Notes: generated by a model not told the origin, from the sequence alone. Numbered from the stretch's first letter, positions 1 to 7,781 are shown. The stretch: DNA of 12,544 bases from CAZFIO01 sp964519585 (GCA_964519585.1 CAZFIO010000055.1:1-12544); one strand, 5' to 3'. Numbers and translations are program-made.

Positions 1-799
1 GATGTCCATAATAATTAAATGGCTTATATTCTCTACCGGTAACCTTACTTATTTCTCTTAAGTAGTCATAAGTTACCTCACCAATCTTGTCATAGAAAGG
101 ATTGGAAGCTTCTGCAGCTTGGAAATAAATATCTGGGTTTTGAGCTGTACCCCTAGTAACTGGGTTCTCTGGATTTAAAGCTCTTTCTCTAAATTCTTGT
201 AGAGCTTCTTTATCTAATAACTTTTCTAAATCATCATAGTCCATTACTTCTATTTTTTGAATTTCATGACTTGTTCTAAATCCATCAAAGAAGTGTAGGA
301 ATGGTACTCTACCTTTAATAGCAGCTAAATGTGCTACTCCACCTAGGTCCATAACTTCCTGAACACTACCAGAAGCTAGCATAGCAAAGCCAGTTTGTCT
401 AGCTGCCATAACGTCTTGGTGGTCACCAAATATACTTAATGCATGTGATGCTAAGGCTCTTGCTGATACATGGAATACTCCTGGTAAAAGTTCCCCGGAA
501 ATCTTGTACATATTTGGAATCATAAGCAGTAATCCCTGGGAAGCTGTGTATGTAGTAGTAAGAGCACCAGCTTGTAAAGAACCATGAACTGCACCAGCTG
601 CACCTGCCTCTGATTGCATTTCTTGTACTTGTACTTCTTGTCCGAATATATTTTTCTTGCCTTCTGCTGACCATGCATCAACATGCTCGGCCATATCGGA
701 TGATGGTGTTATTGGATAGATAGCTGCAACATCGGTAAAGGCATATGATATATATGATGCTGCCGTATTTCCATCCATGGTTTGCATAACTTTTGCCAT
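1..799 (-). CDS. nifJ: Pyruvate:ferredoxin (flavodoxin) oxidoreductase, N-terminal 266 residues (gene runs off the left edge)
   Basis: This is the start of the large single-chain enzyme that oxidatively decarboxylates pyruvate with CoA to acetyl-CoA and CO2 and passes electrons to ferredoxin, a central step of clostridial energy metabolism in the cytoplasm. The reading frame is open from ATG at 799 to the window edge without a stop. The visible protein begins MAKVMQTMDGNTAAS and carries the YPITPSS motif at residues 28-34. It has Glu64 in EMQSEAG and Arg114 in FHVSAR. Thr31, Glu64 and Arg114 fall at the numbers of the thiamine-diphosphate and pyruvate contacts known from the Desulfovibrio enzyme. 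The family is about 1,170 residues long, so roughly three quarters lies outside, including the 4Fe-4S and thiamine-binding domains. An AGGAGGG ribosome binding site (808-814) sits 8 nt before the ATG. The gene has its own promoter (939-967) downstream of hprK. The name porA would be an alternative symbol. Confidence 0.96.
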   Translation of the reverse strand, partial: MAKVMQTMDGNTAASYISYAFTDVAAIYPITPSSDMAEHVDAWSAEGKKNIFGQEVQVQEMQSEAGAAGAVHGSLQAGALTTTYTASQGLLLMIPNMYKISGELLPGVFHVSARALASHALSIFGDHQDVMAARQTGFAMLASGSVQEVMDLGGVAHLAAIKGRVPFLHFFDGFRTSHEIQKIEVMDYDDLEKLLDKEALQEFRERALNPENPVTRGTAQNPDIYFQAAEASNPFYDKIGEVTYDYLREISKVTGREYKPFNYYGH

Positions 800-880
800 A
801 ATATAAACCCTCCTCTAAGTTGTAAATAATTATAAATATCCAGAATGTTTGCATAGGAATATATAAATATCACTTTTATG

Positions 881-898
881 ATAAGACCATAGTCTTAT
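881..898 (-). promoter_or_regulatory. Short perfect inverted repeat in the oxidoreductase leader
   Basis: ATAAGAC (881-887), loop CATA, GTCTTAT (892-898) form a perfect 7-bp stem inside the predicted untranslated leader. T and A runs at 874-877 and 900-903 could extend it across a small internal loop. No U-run follows, so it is not an obvious terminator. It could be a protein-binding site or an mRNA-stabilising hairpin. It does not match the Rex operator pattern I would look for at this gene. Confidence 0.35.
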
Positions 899-938
899 GA
901 AAACATGCTAGAATTAATTATAACTTTATACCAATATA

Positions 939-967
939 AGTATAATAAACATTAAATACATTGTCAA
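939..967 (-). promoter_or_regulatory. Vegetative (sigma-A type) promoter of the pyruvate:ferredoxin oxidoreductase gene
   Basis: On the minus strand a perfect -35 hexamer TTGACA (967-962) is followed after exactly 17 nt by TATACT (944-939), five of six matches to the -10 consensus. It faces the oxidoreductase gene and would give a leader of roughly 130 nt. It lies just after the hprK stop, where I see no convincing terminator, so readthrough from hprK is also possible. Confidence 0.65.
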
Positions 968-983
968 CTAAACTACATAGATT

Positions 984-1919
984 CTATGAATTTCTAGCCT
1001 GCTTTTTTATACCTTGGTCAATAATTCTTTTATTAAGTTCATTTGCTGCATTGTAACCCATAATCTTTTGCCTAAAATTCCTGGTTGCTACCTCAATTAT
1101 CATGGCCACATTCCTACCAGGTTTAACGGGTATTATAAGTCTAGGAACTTGGATATCAAGCATTTCTATATGTTCTTCGTCTAGGCCAAGTCTGTCATAT
1201 TCTCTCGAGCTGTCCCAAAGTTCCAACTCTGTAACTAAGTTTATATTCTCAGAGTTTTTTATAGACCCTACTCCATACAGTCTTTCTATGTCTATAATCC
1301 CTAAACCCCTAATTTCCATAAAGTGCCTTGTAAGATCAGGGGATTGTCCTACCAGCCTATCGTCCAACTTCTTGATTATAACTATATCATCAGATATAAG
1401 CCTATGTCCTCGGATAACTAAGTCTAGGGCAGTTTCCGACTTTCCAACACCAGATTTTCCAGTAATTAAAACCCCCACCCCATAAACTTCTACCAGAACA
1501 CCATGGACCCTAGTTTCTGGAGCTAGTTTTATATCTAAATAGTTTATAATTCTATTTATCAATTTTGAAGTTGTTTCCTTTGACTTTAATATAGTACGAT
1601 TGTATTCCCTAGCCAAGATCATAATTTCATCAAATACTTCTAGCTCCCTACATATAACCAGGGAGCTTATTGGATGTTTTAAGAATTCTTTTATGATTTC
1701 ATACCTATTTCCAGAATTCATGGATTTTAGATACTGAAATTCAGCACTTCCAATTATTTGAATTCTTTCAGGCACGAATTTATCATAAAAGCCAGCTATC
1801 TGTAAACCTGGCCTGGAAATTTCTGATGACAATATTTTAATTTCATCTATATCACTTGATAGGTGGACTATTTCTAAGTCCATTTCTTCAATAATCTTTT
1901 TTAAACTTACAAATTTCAT
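984..1919 (-). CDS. hprK: HPr kinase/phosphorylase
   Basis: This bifunctional cytoplasmic enzyme phosphorylates and dephosphorylates Ser46 of HPr. In Firmicutes it links glycolytic state to CcpA-dependent carbon catabolite repression. The 311-residue length is normal for the family. After a variable N-terminal domain (about 1-130), the kinase core shows His139, the P-loop GKSGVGKS (154-161) and the SDD motif with Asp178. It then has the family signature RGLGIIDIERLYG (204-216) and the C-terminal loop VKPGRN (265-270). All catalytic elements are present, so the protein looks functional. The ATG at 1919 is preceded by GGGAGAG at a usual distance. It lies 37 nt after the uvrC stop with no terminator between, so the two are probably cotranscribed. 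The uvrC-hprK arrangement is, to my knowledge, common in Clostridia. The stop is TAG. Confidence 0.96.
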   Translation of the reverse strand: MKFVSLKKIIEEMDLEIVHLSSDIDEIKILSSEISRPGLQIAGFYDKFVPERIQIIGSAEFQYLKSMNSGNRYEIIKEFLKHPISSLVICRELEVFDEIMILAREYNRTILKSKETTSKLINRIINYLDIKLAPETRVHGVLVEVYGVGVLITGKSGVGKSETALDLVIRGHRLISDDIVIIKKLDDRLVGQSPDLTRHFMEIRGLGIIDIERLYGVGSIKNSENINLVTELELWDSSREYDRLGLDEEHIEMLDIQVPRLIIPVKPGRNVAMIIEVATRNFRQKIMGYNAANELNKRIIDQGIKKQARNS

Positions 1920-1956
1920 TTTATCTCTCCCTAATATTAGGCGTTTTGTTTATAAA

Positions 1957-3816
1957 TCACTTATTTGTTCTAAAGTGATTGTATAGGTCTCTTGCTACTG
2001 ATTTGTTCATACACTCAACTTTGGATAGGTCTTCAATAGATGCCTTTTTAATCTTTTCTATGCTTTGGAAGTGCTTCATTAGGGAAAGCTTTCTTTTTTC
2101 CCCTATTCCTTTTATATCATCAAGTTGAGATTTAAACATGTCCTTAGTTCTTAAACTACGGTGGTAGTTTATAGCAAACCTATGGGCTTCCTCCTGGATC
2201 TTATATATCATCTTATAGCCAAGAGAATCCTTGTGTAAATTATACTCTGAATTATTATATATAATCCCTCTAGTTGTATGGTAGTCGTCCTTTACCAGGC
2301 CAGAAACTGGAATATTTAGACCTAATTCCTTTAAAACCTTTAAGGCAATGTTTACCTGCCCCTTGCCCCCATCTATCATAATCAAATCAGGCAGCTTTGA
2401 AAAACTATTTGCTTCATTAAGTTTATCATGGTTTTCTAAATCTTTTTCCAGGCTTCTTAAAAACCTTCTCCTAAGGACCTCTTCCATACTTCCATAGTCA
2501 TCTGGTGAATCTATAGTTTTAATCCTAAATCTCCTATAGTCAGATTTTTTTGCCTCCCCTTTTTCAAATACCACCATGGACCCAACTGATTTTACTCCAC
2601 TTATATTTGAAATATCAAAGGCTTCAATCCTATCAGGAAGTTCCTCTAGGTCCAAAACATCCTGGATTTCCTCTAGGGCCTTTATGTTTTCCCTATGTTT
2701 TCTTAAAAATTTATCCCCATATTTATTGAGCATATCTCTGGCATTTTTGTTTACCATTTCTAGTAGTTGAGCCTTTTCTCCCCTTTTAGGCACCATAATG
2801 CTTACCTTGGAGTCTCTTTTCCTGCTTAGCCACTCTTCTATGATAGAAAGGTCTTCAATCTCATCTTCAATCAATATTTCCTTGGGTACATAGGCTGTTC
2901 CCATATAAAATTGCTTTATAAAGGAGCTGATAATCTCCTTCCTTTCAGAGACAAAATTATCTGCTAATAAGAAGTGTTCCCTACCAATGATTTTTCCTGC
3001 CCTAATAAAGAATACTTGTATGCATACTTCCTCTATACCTCTTGCCATAGCTATAATATCTTGATCGACTAAGCCTAGGTTAGAAATTTTTTGTTTCTCC
3101 ATTAATATTTGTAGGGCTTCAAGCTGGTCCCTGTAAATAACCGCTTTTTCAAAATCAAGGTTATTTGATGCCTTTTTCATTTTGCTTTCAATCAGATGGA
3201 AGAGTTTATCATCCTTACCATTTAAAAACTGGCTAATTTCCTTAATCATCTCCATATACTCTTCTTTATCTGCTTGGCCTATGCAGACCCCCATGCACTT
3301 ACCTAAATGATAGTTTAAGCAGGGTCTTAAGTTTTCAGTCTTCCTGTTGAAGTTTATCCTACAGGTCCTTATGGGGTAAATATCATGTAGTATGTCTATA
3401 GCCTGGTTTACAGAGTTTGCACTGGGATAGGGTCCAAAATACCTTCCCCCATCTTTTAATACCTGCCTAGTCTTGATTACTCTTGGAAAGGCCTCCTTGG
3501 TAATTTTTATATAGGGGTATTGTTTATCGTCCCTTAACAGAATATTGTATTTTGGTCTATGCTTCTTTATCAAGTTAGATTCTAAGATTAAGGCCTCTAC
3601 TTCATTATCCACTATAATATACTCAAATTCCTTAATATGGCTTACCATGGCCCTAACCTTTAGGTGCTGATTTCTTGAGGATTGAAAATACTGCCTTACC
3701 CTGTTTTTTAAAGATATAGCCTTGCCTACATATATTATTTCCTCGCCCTGGCCCTTCATTATATATACACCTGGTTTATCAGGTAGATTTTTAAGTTCTT
3801 CTTCTAAGTTAAACAT
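1957..3816 (-). CDS. uvrC: Excinuclease ABC subunit C (UvrC)
   Basis: This is the nuclease subunit of nucleotide excision repair. It is recruited by the UvrB-DNA complex and cuts on both sides of a bulky lesion. The 619-residue protein is full length. The N-terminal GIY-YIG nuclease domain has GVY at 16-18, YVG at 29-31 and Arg39. Four cysteines (152, 166, 174, 178) match the spacing reported for the UvrC iron-sulfur site. A UVR/UvrB-binding helix pair lies around 205-240. The RNase H-like endonuclease domain carries FDISNISG (Asp401), IDGGKGQ (Asp482) and EEAHRFAI (His545). The C-terminus (about 566-615) is a double helix-hairpin-helix with DIKGIGEKR. The ATG at 3816 follows AGGTGA. It starts 79 nt after the aminopeptidase stop, beyond a terminator, so it needs its own promoter. 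hprK follows 37 nt downstream. Confidence 0.98.
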   Translation of the reverse strand: MFNLEEELKNLPDKPGVYIMKGQGEEIIYVGKAISLKNRVRQYFQSSRNQHLKVRAMVSHIKEFEYIIVDNEVEALILESNLIKKHRPKYNILLRDDKQYPYIKITKEAFPRVIKTRQVLKDGGRYFGPYPSANSVNQAIDILHDIYPIRTCRINFNRKTENLRPCLNYHLGKCMGVCIGQADKEEYMEMIKEISQFLNGKDDKLFHLIESKMKKASNNLDFEKAVIYRDQLEALQILMEKQKISNLGLVDQDIIAMARGIEEVCIQVFFIRAGKIIGREHFLLADNFVSERKEIISSFIKQFYMGTAYVPKEILIEDEIEDLSIIEEWLSRKRDSKVSIMVPKRGEKAQLLEMVNKNARDMLNKYGDKFLRKHRENIKALEEIQDVLDLEELPDRIEAFDISNISGVKSVGSMVVFEKGEAKKSDYRRFRIKTIDSPDDYGSMEEVLRRRFLRSLEKDLENHDKLNEANSFSKLPDLIMIDGGKGQVNIALKVLKELGLNIPVSGLVKDDYHTTRGIIYNNSEYNLHKDSLGYKMIYKIQEEAHRFAINYHRSLRTKDMFKSQLDDIKGIGEKRKLSLMKHFQSIEKIKKASIEDLSKVECMNKSVARDLYNHFRTNK

Positions 3817-3872
3817 TTTATCACCTAGTTTATTATATCATAGACAATAGTAAATAGTGAATAGGAGAAGAT

Positions 3873-3897
3873 AAAAAGAAGGCTTTCGCCCTCTTCT
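3873..3897 (-). terminator. Rho-independent terminator of the Xaa-Pro aminopeptidase gene
   Basis: On the minus strand AAGAGGGC, a GAAA tetraloop and GCCTTCTT form an 8-bp stem with one G-U pair, which can extend by two pairs. It is followed directly by a TTTTT run. The stem starts right at the TAG stop of the aminopeptidase gene (3896-3898). This separates that gene from uvrC. Confidence 0.85.
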
Positions 3898-5674
3898 ATA
3901 TACTTCTCGTTTTATCCTGTAACCAGGTTTTTTCTTCTTCATTTAGGTAATCTGCTAATTTAGAGTAAACTTCCCTGTGGTAGTTATTTAACCATGTTAC
4001 TTCTTCCTGGTTTAATAAAGATACATCAATGCAGTTTAAGTCTATAGGTACATAAGAAAGCACTTCAAAGGACAAAAAGTTACCTGACTCTGTACTTATA
4101 TCTTCATTTACAACTACTATATTTTCTATTCTGATGCCATGTTTTCCATCCTTGTATATGCCTGGTTCTATACTCATAACCATGCCCTTTTCTAGAGGAA
4201 CATTGTTGTAAACAGATGCTATCCTATGGGGTCCCTCATGAACATTTAGGAAAAAACCTATTCCATGCCCTGTTCCATGTTTATAGTCTAGCCCTTGATT
4301 CCAAAGAGGTTGTCTGCTTAGTATATCCAATTGGAAGCCAGTAGTCCCCTCTAGGAATCTTGTCTTTATTAGGTTTATATGGCCTTTTAGGGTTAGGGTA
4401 AAGTCTGTCTTTTCCTCTTCTGTTAAGTCACCCAAGGCTATAGTTCTAGTAATATCTGTTGTACCATCTATATATTGGCCTCCAGAGTCTATTAAATACA
4501 AACCCTTTGCCTCCAGCACCGAATAATCATCAGTTGTAGCCCTGTAGTGAGCCATGGCTGCATTTGGCCCATAGGCTGAGATAGTTTCAAAACTAGGCTC
4601 TTGAAAGAGGTCTTGCTTTTTTCTAAAGGTCTTTAACTTGTCTGCTACACTTATTTCATCAATTTCTATTTTTCCTATACTTCTGTCAAGCCAGGCAAGG
4701 AATTTCACCAAGGCTGCTCCGTCCTTAAGATAGGCATTTCTTTGGTTTTCTATTTCAACTTGGTTTTTTATTCCCTTTAAAGTGGTGGTTATGTCCACTT
4801 CATTTATAAGGTTAACTACTTTGGGTATAGCCTTATAAAGTTCCCTGTTTATCCTATTCTCGTCTAATATAATAGTGTTTCCTTCTTTGATAGTTGCGAG
4901 AAGTTCAGTGATTTCTTCATAGGCCAATAGCTCTATACCATTTGCCCTAAGATGGTCCTCAACCTGCGTGTTAATTTTATCCTTGTCTATAAAAATATAG
5001 GCTTTTTCAAGAGATACAAGTCCATAGGAGATAGCCACGGGACTATAGGCTATGTCTTTTCCTCTAATATTATAAAGCCAGGCAATATCATCCAGGCTCC
5101 CTATTAGAAAATAACTAGCGCCTTTCCCCTTCATAATCTCCCTTACTTTAGAAATTTTTTCTTTTGCTTCTAGGCCTGCATATACCTTTTCATGAATGAT
5201 GACTTCCTCTTTAGGCATACTTGGCCTATCATGCCAAATATCTCCTACTAGGTCAAAGTCACTTATAAATCCTATATCCTTTCCTTTAAGTTGGTTTTCA
5301 AGGTCTTTGGCTGAAGACTCAGCAAATACCTGTCCATGAAAACCTATGGTTTGACCACTGTTTAGATTATCCCTTAACCACTGGCTATAGTTAGGCACAT
5401 CCTTGGTCCCCATTTTCATTAATTCAATTTCTGACCCTTCTAATTCTTTTTCTGCCTGTAAAAAATATCTTCCATCTGTCCACAACAAGGCCCTATCCAT
5501 GCTTATAACAAGGCTTCCTGCTGAGCCAGTAAAGCCTGACATCCACTCCCTACTTTTAAAATAGTCAGCTACATATTCAGATTGATGGGGATCTGCAGTT
5601 GGTATTATATAGGCAGATATCCCTTTTTTCTCCATCATGCTTCTTAAATTTTCTATTTTCATATTTACTTCCAA
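3896..5674 (-). CDS. Aminopeptidase P family protein (Xaa-Pro aminopeptidase, M24B), three-domain form
   Basis: This metallopeptidase removes an N-terminal residue that precedes proline. It is cytoplasmic, since no signal peptide is present, and probably serves peptide turnover. At 592 residues it matches the long, XPNPEP1-like form. It has two creatinase-like N-terminal domains (about 5-145 and 160-310) and a pita-bread catalytic domain (about 315-540). All five metal ligands are visible: Asp396 and Asp407 in DSGGQYIDGTTDITR, His470 in HGTGHGIG, Glu503 in SIEPG and Glu517 in RIEN. The 11-residue spacing of the two Asp ligands is that of the family. The extra C-terminal segment (540-592) also fits the long form. 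The start is uncertain. TTG at 5674 lies 6 nt from a strong GGGAGGG (5681-5687). An in-frame ATG at 5662 has only GGAAG before it and would remove four residues. It is transcribed divergently from the small gene at 5876. Confidence 0.95.
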   Translation of the reverse strand: MEVNMKIENLRSMMEKKGISAYIIPTADPHQSEYVADYFKSREWMSGFTGSAGSLVISMDRALLWTDGRYFLQAEKELEGSEIELMKMGTKDVPNYSQWLRDNLNSGQTIGFHGQVFAESSAKDLENQLKGKDIGFISDFDLVGDIWHDRPSMPKEEVIIHEKVYAGLEAKEKISKVREIMKGKGASYFLIGSLDDIAWLYNIRGKDIAYSPVAISYGLVSLEKAYIFIDKDKINTQVEDHLRANGIELLAYEEITELLATIKEGNTIILDENRINRELYKAIPKVVNLINEVDITTTLKGIKNQVEIENQRNAYLKDGAALVKFLAWLDRSIGKIEIDEISVADKLKTFRKKQDLFQEPSFETISAYGPNAAMAHYRATTDDYSVLEAKGLYLIDSGGQYIDGTTDITRTIALGDLTEEEKTDFTLTLKGHINLIKTRFLEGTTGFQLDILSRQPLWNQGLDYKHGTGHGIGFFLNVHEGPHRIASVYNNVPLEKGMVMSIEPGIYKDGKHGIRIENIVVVNEDISTESGNFLSFEVLSYVPIDLNCIDVSLLNQEEVTWLNNYHREVYSKLADYLNEEEKTWLQDKTRSI

Positions 5675-5680
5675 GTATAT

Positions 5681-5687
5681 CCCTCCC
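5681..5687 (-). promoter_or_regulatory. Ribosome binding site favouring the TTG start of the aminopeptidase
   Basis: GGGAGGG is 6 nt from TTG (5674-5672) but 18 nt from the in-frame ATG (5662-5660). The spacing supports TTG as the main start. A TATAAT hexamer on the same strand at 5707-5702 could be the -10 of the promoter, but I see no good -35. Confidence 0.5.
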
Positions 5688-5810
5688 TTTGTCTATAGCA
5701 TATTATACTATATGAATCAGGCTATTACTATAAATAAGTCTAATCCTAATATAAGATGTTGAATTTTAAATCCTATATTTTAAACACATATTTGTCCTAG
5801 CTGTAATATA

Positions 5811-5840
5811 TTGAATTAGTAGGCTATAAATTATTATGAT
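5811..5840 (+). promoter_or_regulatory. Possible promoter of the 96-residue orphan gene
   Basis: TTGAAT (5811-5816) and TATGAT (5835-5840) are separated by 18 nt. They match the vegetative consensus at four and five of six positions. The expected transcript would start about 30 nt before the ATG at 5876. The surroundings are very AT-rich, so chance matches are likely. Confidence 0.35.
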
Positions 5841-5875
5841 TTTTTTTAGATTTAATATAAATAGGAGATGATTTT

Positions 5876-6166
5876 ATGAATAATATGTTGCCACCGGAAG
5901 ATCTTGTCTTGGTACCAGGAGGCACTCTTATAACTGCCACTCCAGAAGAAGGTCGAGCCTTGGCTATGATCATGGCCCAACATACCATCCACAATATTCA
6001 ACCAAACCTAGATGTACTGGTTTGTGGTCGCATGATGTATAGTGTAAATCCAGATAGTCTTATGAGGGCTGCCCAGGTTGTGGCTACAGAATTTCAAACT
6101 GTTGCTGCAGCCAATAATTATTGGCGTAATTGTTACCACTATGAATATGAAGGGGAATATGAATAA
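5876..6166 (+). CDS. Small conserved-looking hypothetical protein, 96 residues
   Basis: I do not recognise this protein. The gene is convincing as a real one: AGGAG (5863-5867) lies 8 nt before ATG, and the base composition resembles the housekeeping neighbours rather than the AT-rich genes that follow. The product has no signal peptide and no clear membrane segment. It starts MNNMLPPEDLVLVPGGTL and continues with an alanine- and methionine-rich stretch (about 25-80) that could form helices. It contains two cysteines (Cys50 and Cys86). It ends in an acidic, aromatic tail (YHYEYEGEYE). It is the only intact plus-strand gene in the window and diverges from the aminopeptidase gene. A perfect 16-bp inverted repeat begins 9 nt after its stop. 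Nothing in it supports a functional name. Confidence 0.75.
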   Translation: MNNMLPPEDLVLVPGGTLITATPEEGRALAMIMAQHTIHNIQPNLDVLVCGRMMYSVNPDSLMRAAQVVATEFQTVAAANNYWRNCYHYEYEGEYE

Positions 6167-6175
6167 GTTATAATA

Positions 6176-6211
6176 AATTATGCAGAGATAAGCTCTTATC
6201 TCTGCATAATT
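6176..6211. repeat. Perfect 16-bp inverted repeat with 4-nt loop after the orphan gene
   Basis: AATTATGCAGAGATAA (6176-6191), GCTC, TTATCTCTGCATAATT (6196-6211) is a perfect 16-bp stem 9 nt after the stop at 6166. On the plus strand it is followed by CAATATAAAAAAA, not a U-run, so it is not a canonical intrinsic terminator for this gene. It may still act as a 3' stabilising hairpin or weak terminator, or be an operator or remnant of a mobile element. Confidence 0.8.
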
Positions 6212-6407
6212 CAATATAAAAAAATCTATATGATTTGCTCTTAAACCTTCATTTGTATTATCTCATTTTCAAATTGTTCAATAGGAGATTTTAAAAATAA
6301 TCTATGTTTAAAATAAATAGATTTTCATCAATTATAATTGGTACTTGCAATGTTATTGATAAGAAACTTAGATATAAGATAAAACTTAAGAACTAGAACA
6401 ACATTAC

Positions 6408-6444
6408 AAAGAAGTGACCAGTTTAGTTTATTGACCACTTCTTT
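6408..6444 (-). terminator. Hairpin after the cysteine-rich exported protein gene, probable terminator
   Basis: AAAGAAGTG (6408-6416) and CACTTCTTT (6436-6444) form a 9-bp stem. It can be extended inward by four pairs, two of them G-U. It lies about 30 nt beyond the stop of the gene at 6473-6910. The U-run on the minus strand (CTTTG) is short, so termination may be weak. The plus-strand tail TTTTAAAA is comparable. The remaining sequence from 6212 to 6407 shows no gene. Confidence 0.45.
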
Positions 6445-6472
6445 TAAAATAAATAAGTATTAATTTTTCTAT

Positions 6473-6910
6473 CTAAGGACAAGCACTTGTAGTTTTGTGG
6501 GTTGAATAATCCTGTATCGGCCCTAGGGGATATACAGCTCCACAAGTTAGACATTGCTTAGCATCTCGGTAATAACTTTCACAGGTCCCATTACCTAATC
6601 GAATGTGAAAGTAATATCTTACAGTACGTTTTGGCTGATTAGGCTCACAACAAAAGGTGGAATCAGGGGTTATGTTAGTTTCATTTTTATGAGCTAGTGT
6701 GCGGGTTGCTACTTGAGTTAATACATCTACATCATTACTAGTCGAAGAAAGCTTAAGGATGAATTCATCCCCTGATGTAACAATTACACTTGCAGAGATT
6801 TCATCATCCTTGTAGGGTTCCTCTTGGTTTCCTGCCACTACTACATTGAATATTAATGTAAACATCAAAAAACATATCAAGATAATTAAACTAGATATTC
6901 TTCTTTTCAT
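6473..6910 (-). CDS. Exported cysteine-rich hypothetical protein, 145 residues
   Basis: I recognise no family. The N-terminus is a clear Sec signal peptide: MKRR, then a hydrophobic core to about residue 25, with likely cleavage after VVVA (residue 26). There is no lipobox. The mature part of about 119 residues has six cysteines at 87, 88, 110, 120, 123 and 144. They include a CC pair in STFCCEP and a CxxC in QCLTCGAVYP. The even number suggests disulfides outside the cell, or a small metal site at CxxC. The first half of the mature protein (about 35-80) is polar and predicted to be strand-rich. The ATG at 6910 is backed by a strong AAAGGAGGG 6 nt upstream. It stands alone: a hairpin follows it, and a dead transposase lies upstream on the opposite strand. 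Confidence 0.8.
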   Translation of the reverse strand: MKRRISSLIILICFLMFTLIFNVVVAGNQEEPYKDDEISASVIVTSGDEFILKLSSTSNDVDVLTQVATRTLAHKNETNITPDSTFCCEPNQPKRTVRYYFHIRLGNGTCESYYRDAKQCLTCGAVYPLGPIQDYSTHKTTSACP

Positions 6911-6962
6911 AACTTCCCTCCTTTGATATTTGAACGTTTTGATATCATAATATTTATTAGAG

Positions 6963-7446
6963 AATGTACCAGCTTACAAGGGAAAGTATCCCTAAACCTA
7001 TAATCCTAATAATTAATTCAACTTCTACCTTCCTAAAATTTAACCAAAATGTACAACCACTAGTAAAACATTTGTCAAACAAGGCTGTTTAATCCCTGAA
7101 TTGGAAATTCATTTTAGCTTGCATCATAATTTTCCATATAAATACCTTTTAGGTGATGCTGGATTCGATAATGATGATAATTATGCCTAACTCCATAAAA
7201 AAATTATGCCTAACATCAATTTAAATCTCCATAATTCCTCCGGGCTAGCTGAACCGAACTATTTATGAAAGATCAATTTACCAAATCAAAGATTTTATTC
7301 AAATCAAAACTTCTAAGGATAGAAATATTGTATCTCTAAAGTCAGATATTTTACCGGCTTGTATCTTTCAACTAATTGCTTTTATTCTCATATTTAAAAC
7401 TAGCAATTTAGAAACGCCAATAGCAATTAAATCGTTAACTTCCTAG
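6963..7446 (+). pseudogene. Remnant of a DDE transposase (insertion sequence fragment)
   Basis: Translating the plus strand shows two transposase-like pieces in different frames. From 7044 one frame reads through HFSLHHNFPYKYLLGDAGFD (7110-7169) and NDDNYA to a stop at 7188. GDAGFD with following DN is a hallmark of the DDE catalytic region in many insertion-sequence transposases. After a +1 shift, 7252-7446 reads NRTIYERSIYQIKDF and later ILPACIFQLIAFILIF. It ends at TAG and resembles the ER-containing C-terminal catalytic helix. Only about 35 codons separate the two parts, whereas about 100 are usual, so an internal deletion is likely. The region 6963-7043 may be a further, stop-ridden part. 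I see no terminal inverted repeats. The N-terminal half is absent. Family assignment is from remembered motifs only. Confidence 0.65.
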
Positions 7447-7683
7447 ATTTCAATATTCAAATTTAGAAATTAAATGGGCTAAGTTTTACCCTTGCTTTTC
7501 ATTCCTTTTTCTGTATATAAGCGTGTTAGTTACACCAATTTAGTTAAAATCTTTACCTTTTTATTATGGATAAGTCTTGATGTTTTCAAATTTTTATTCT
7601 ACAACTCCCTAAATAAGTTTACCTATACAACTTTAAGCATTAGTAGTAGTAGTATGCAATTTATGCATGATACTATCTATTGT
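7447..7683. other. Intergenic stretch without recognisable gene
   Basis: This very AT-rich stretch lies between the transposase remnant and the terminator at 7684. A plus-strand open frame (7492-7704) starts with TTG, lacks a ribosome binding site and has a composition typical of chance AT-rich translation. I see no RNA gene or repeat here. Confidence 0.5.
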
Positions 7684-7730
7684 AAAAAAACATCCTCCGA
7701 TTAATTTCCTTTGTTCTTGCTGAATCGGAG
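7684..7730 (-). terminator. Rho-independent terminator closing the accessory gene cluster
   Basis: On the minus strand CTCCGATT (7730-7723) and AATCGGAG (7702-7695) form a perfect 8-bp stem around a 20-nt loop. It is followed after four bases by a run of seven T. It lies about 50 nt past the stop of the membrane protein gene. The long loop and short gap before the T-run are less than ideal. Confidence 0.65.
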
Positions 7731-7781
7731 TGAAATGTTGAATTTATTCTGTGTAGATTGTCCTATTTTTATACTAGAGCT

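Noticed and set aside
423..674. Minus-strand open frame of 83 codons inside the oxidoreductase gene
   Set aside because: It is a different frame of the clearly coding pyruvate:ferredoxin oxidoreductase sequence. The real frame is open throughout and matches the family.
976..988. CATAG-ATT-CTATG hairpin as the hprK terminator
   Set aside because: It is a five-pair AT-rich stem overlapping the stop codon, without a proper U-run, so it is too weak to call.
3832..3861. TATAAT-containing promoter candidate directly before uvrC
   Set aside because: The -10 is perfect, but the best -35 (TTCACT, 18 nt away) is weak, and the predicted transcript start would fall on the ribosome binding site. A promoter is needed here but this placement is doubtful.
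7492..7704. Plus-strand open frame of 70 codons rich in Phe, Ser and Tyr
   Set aside because: It starts with TTG, has no ribosome binding site, overlaps a minus-strand terminator and has the residue make-up of translated AT-rich noncoding DNA.
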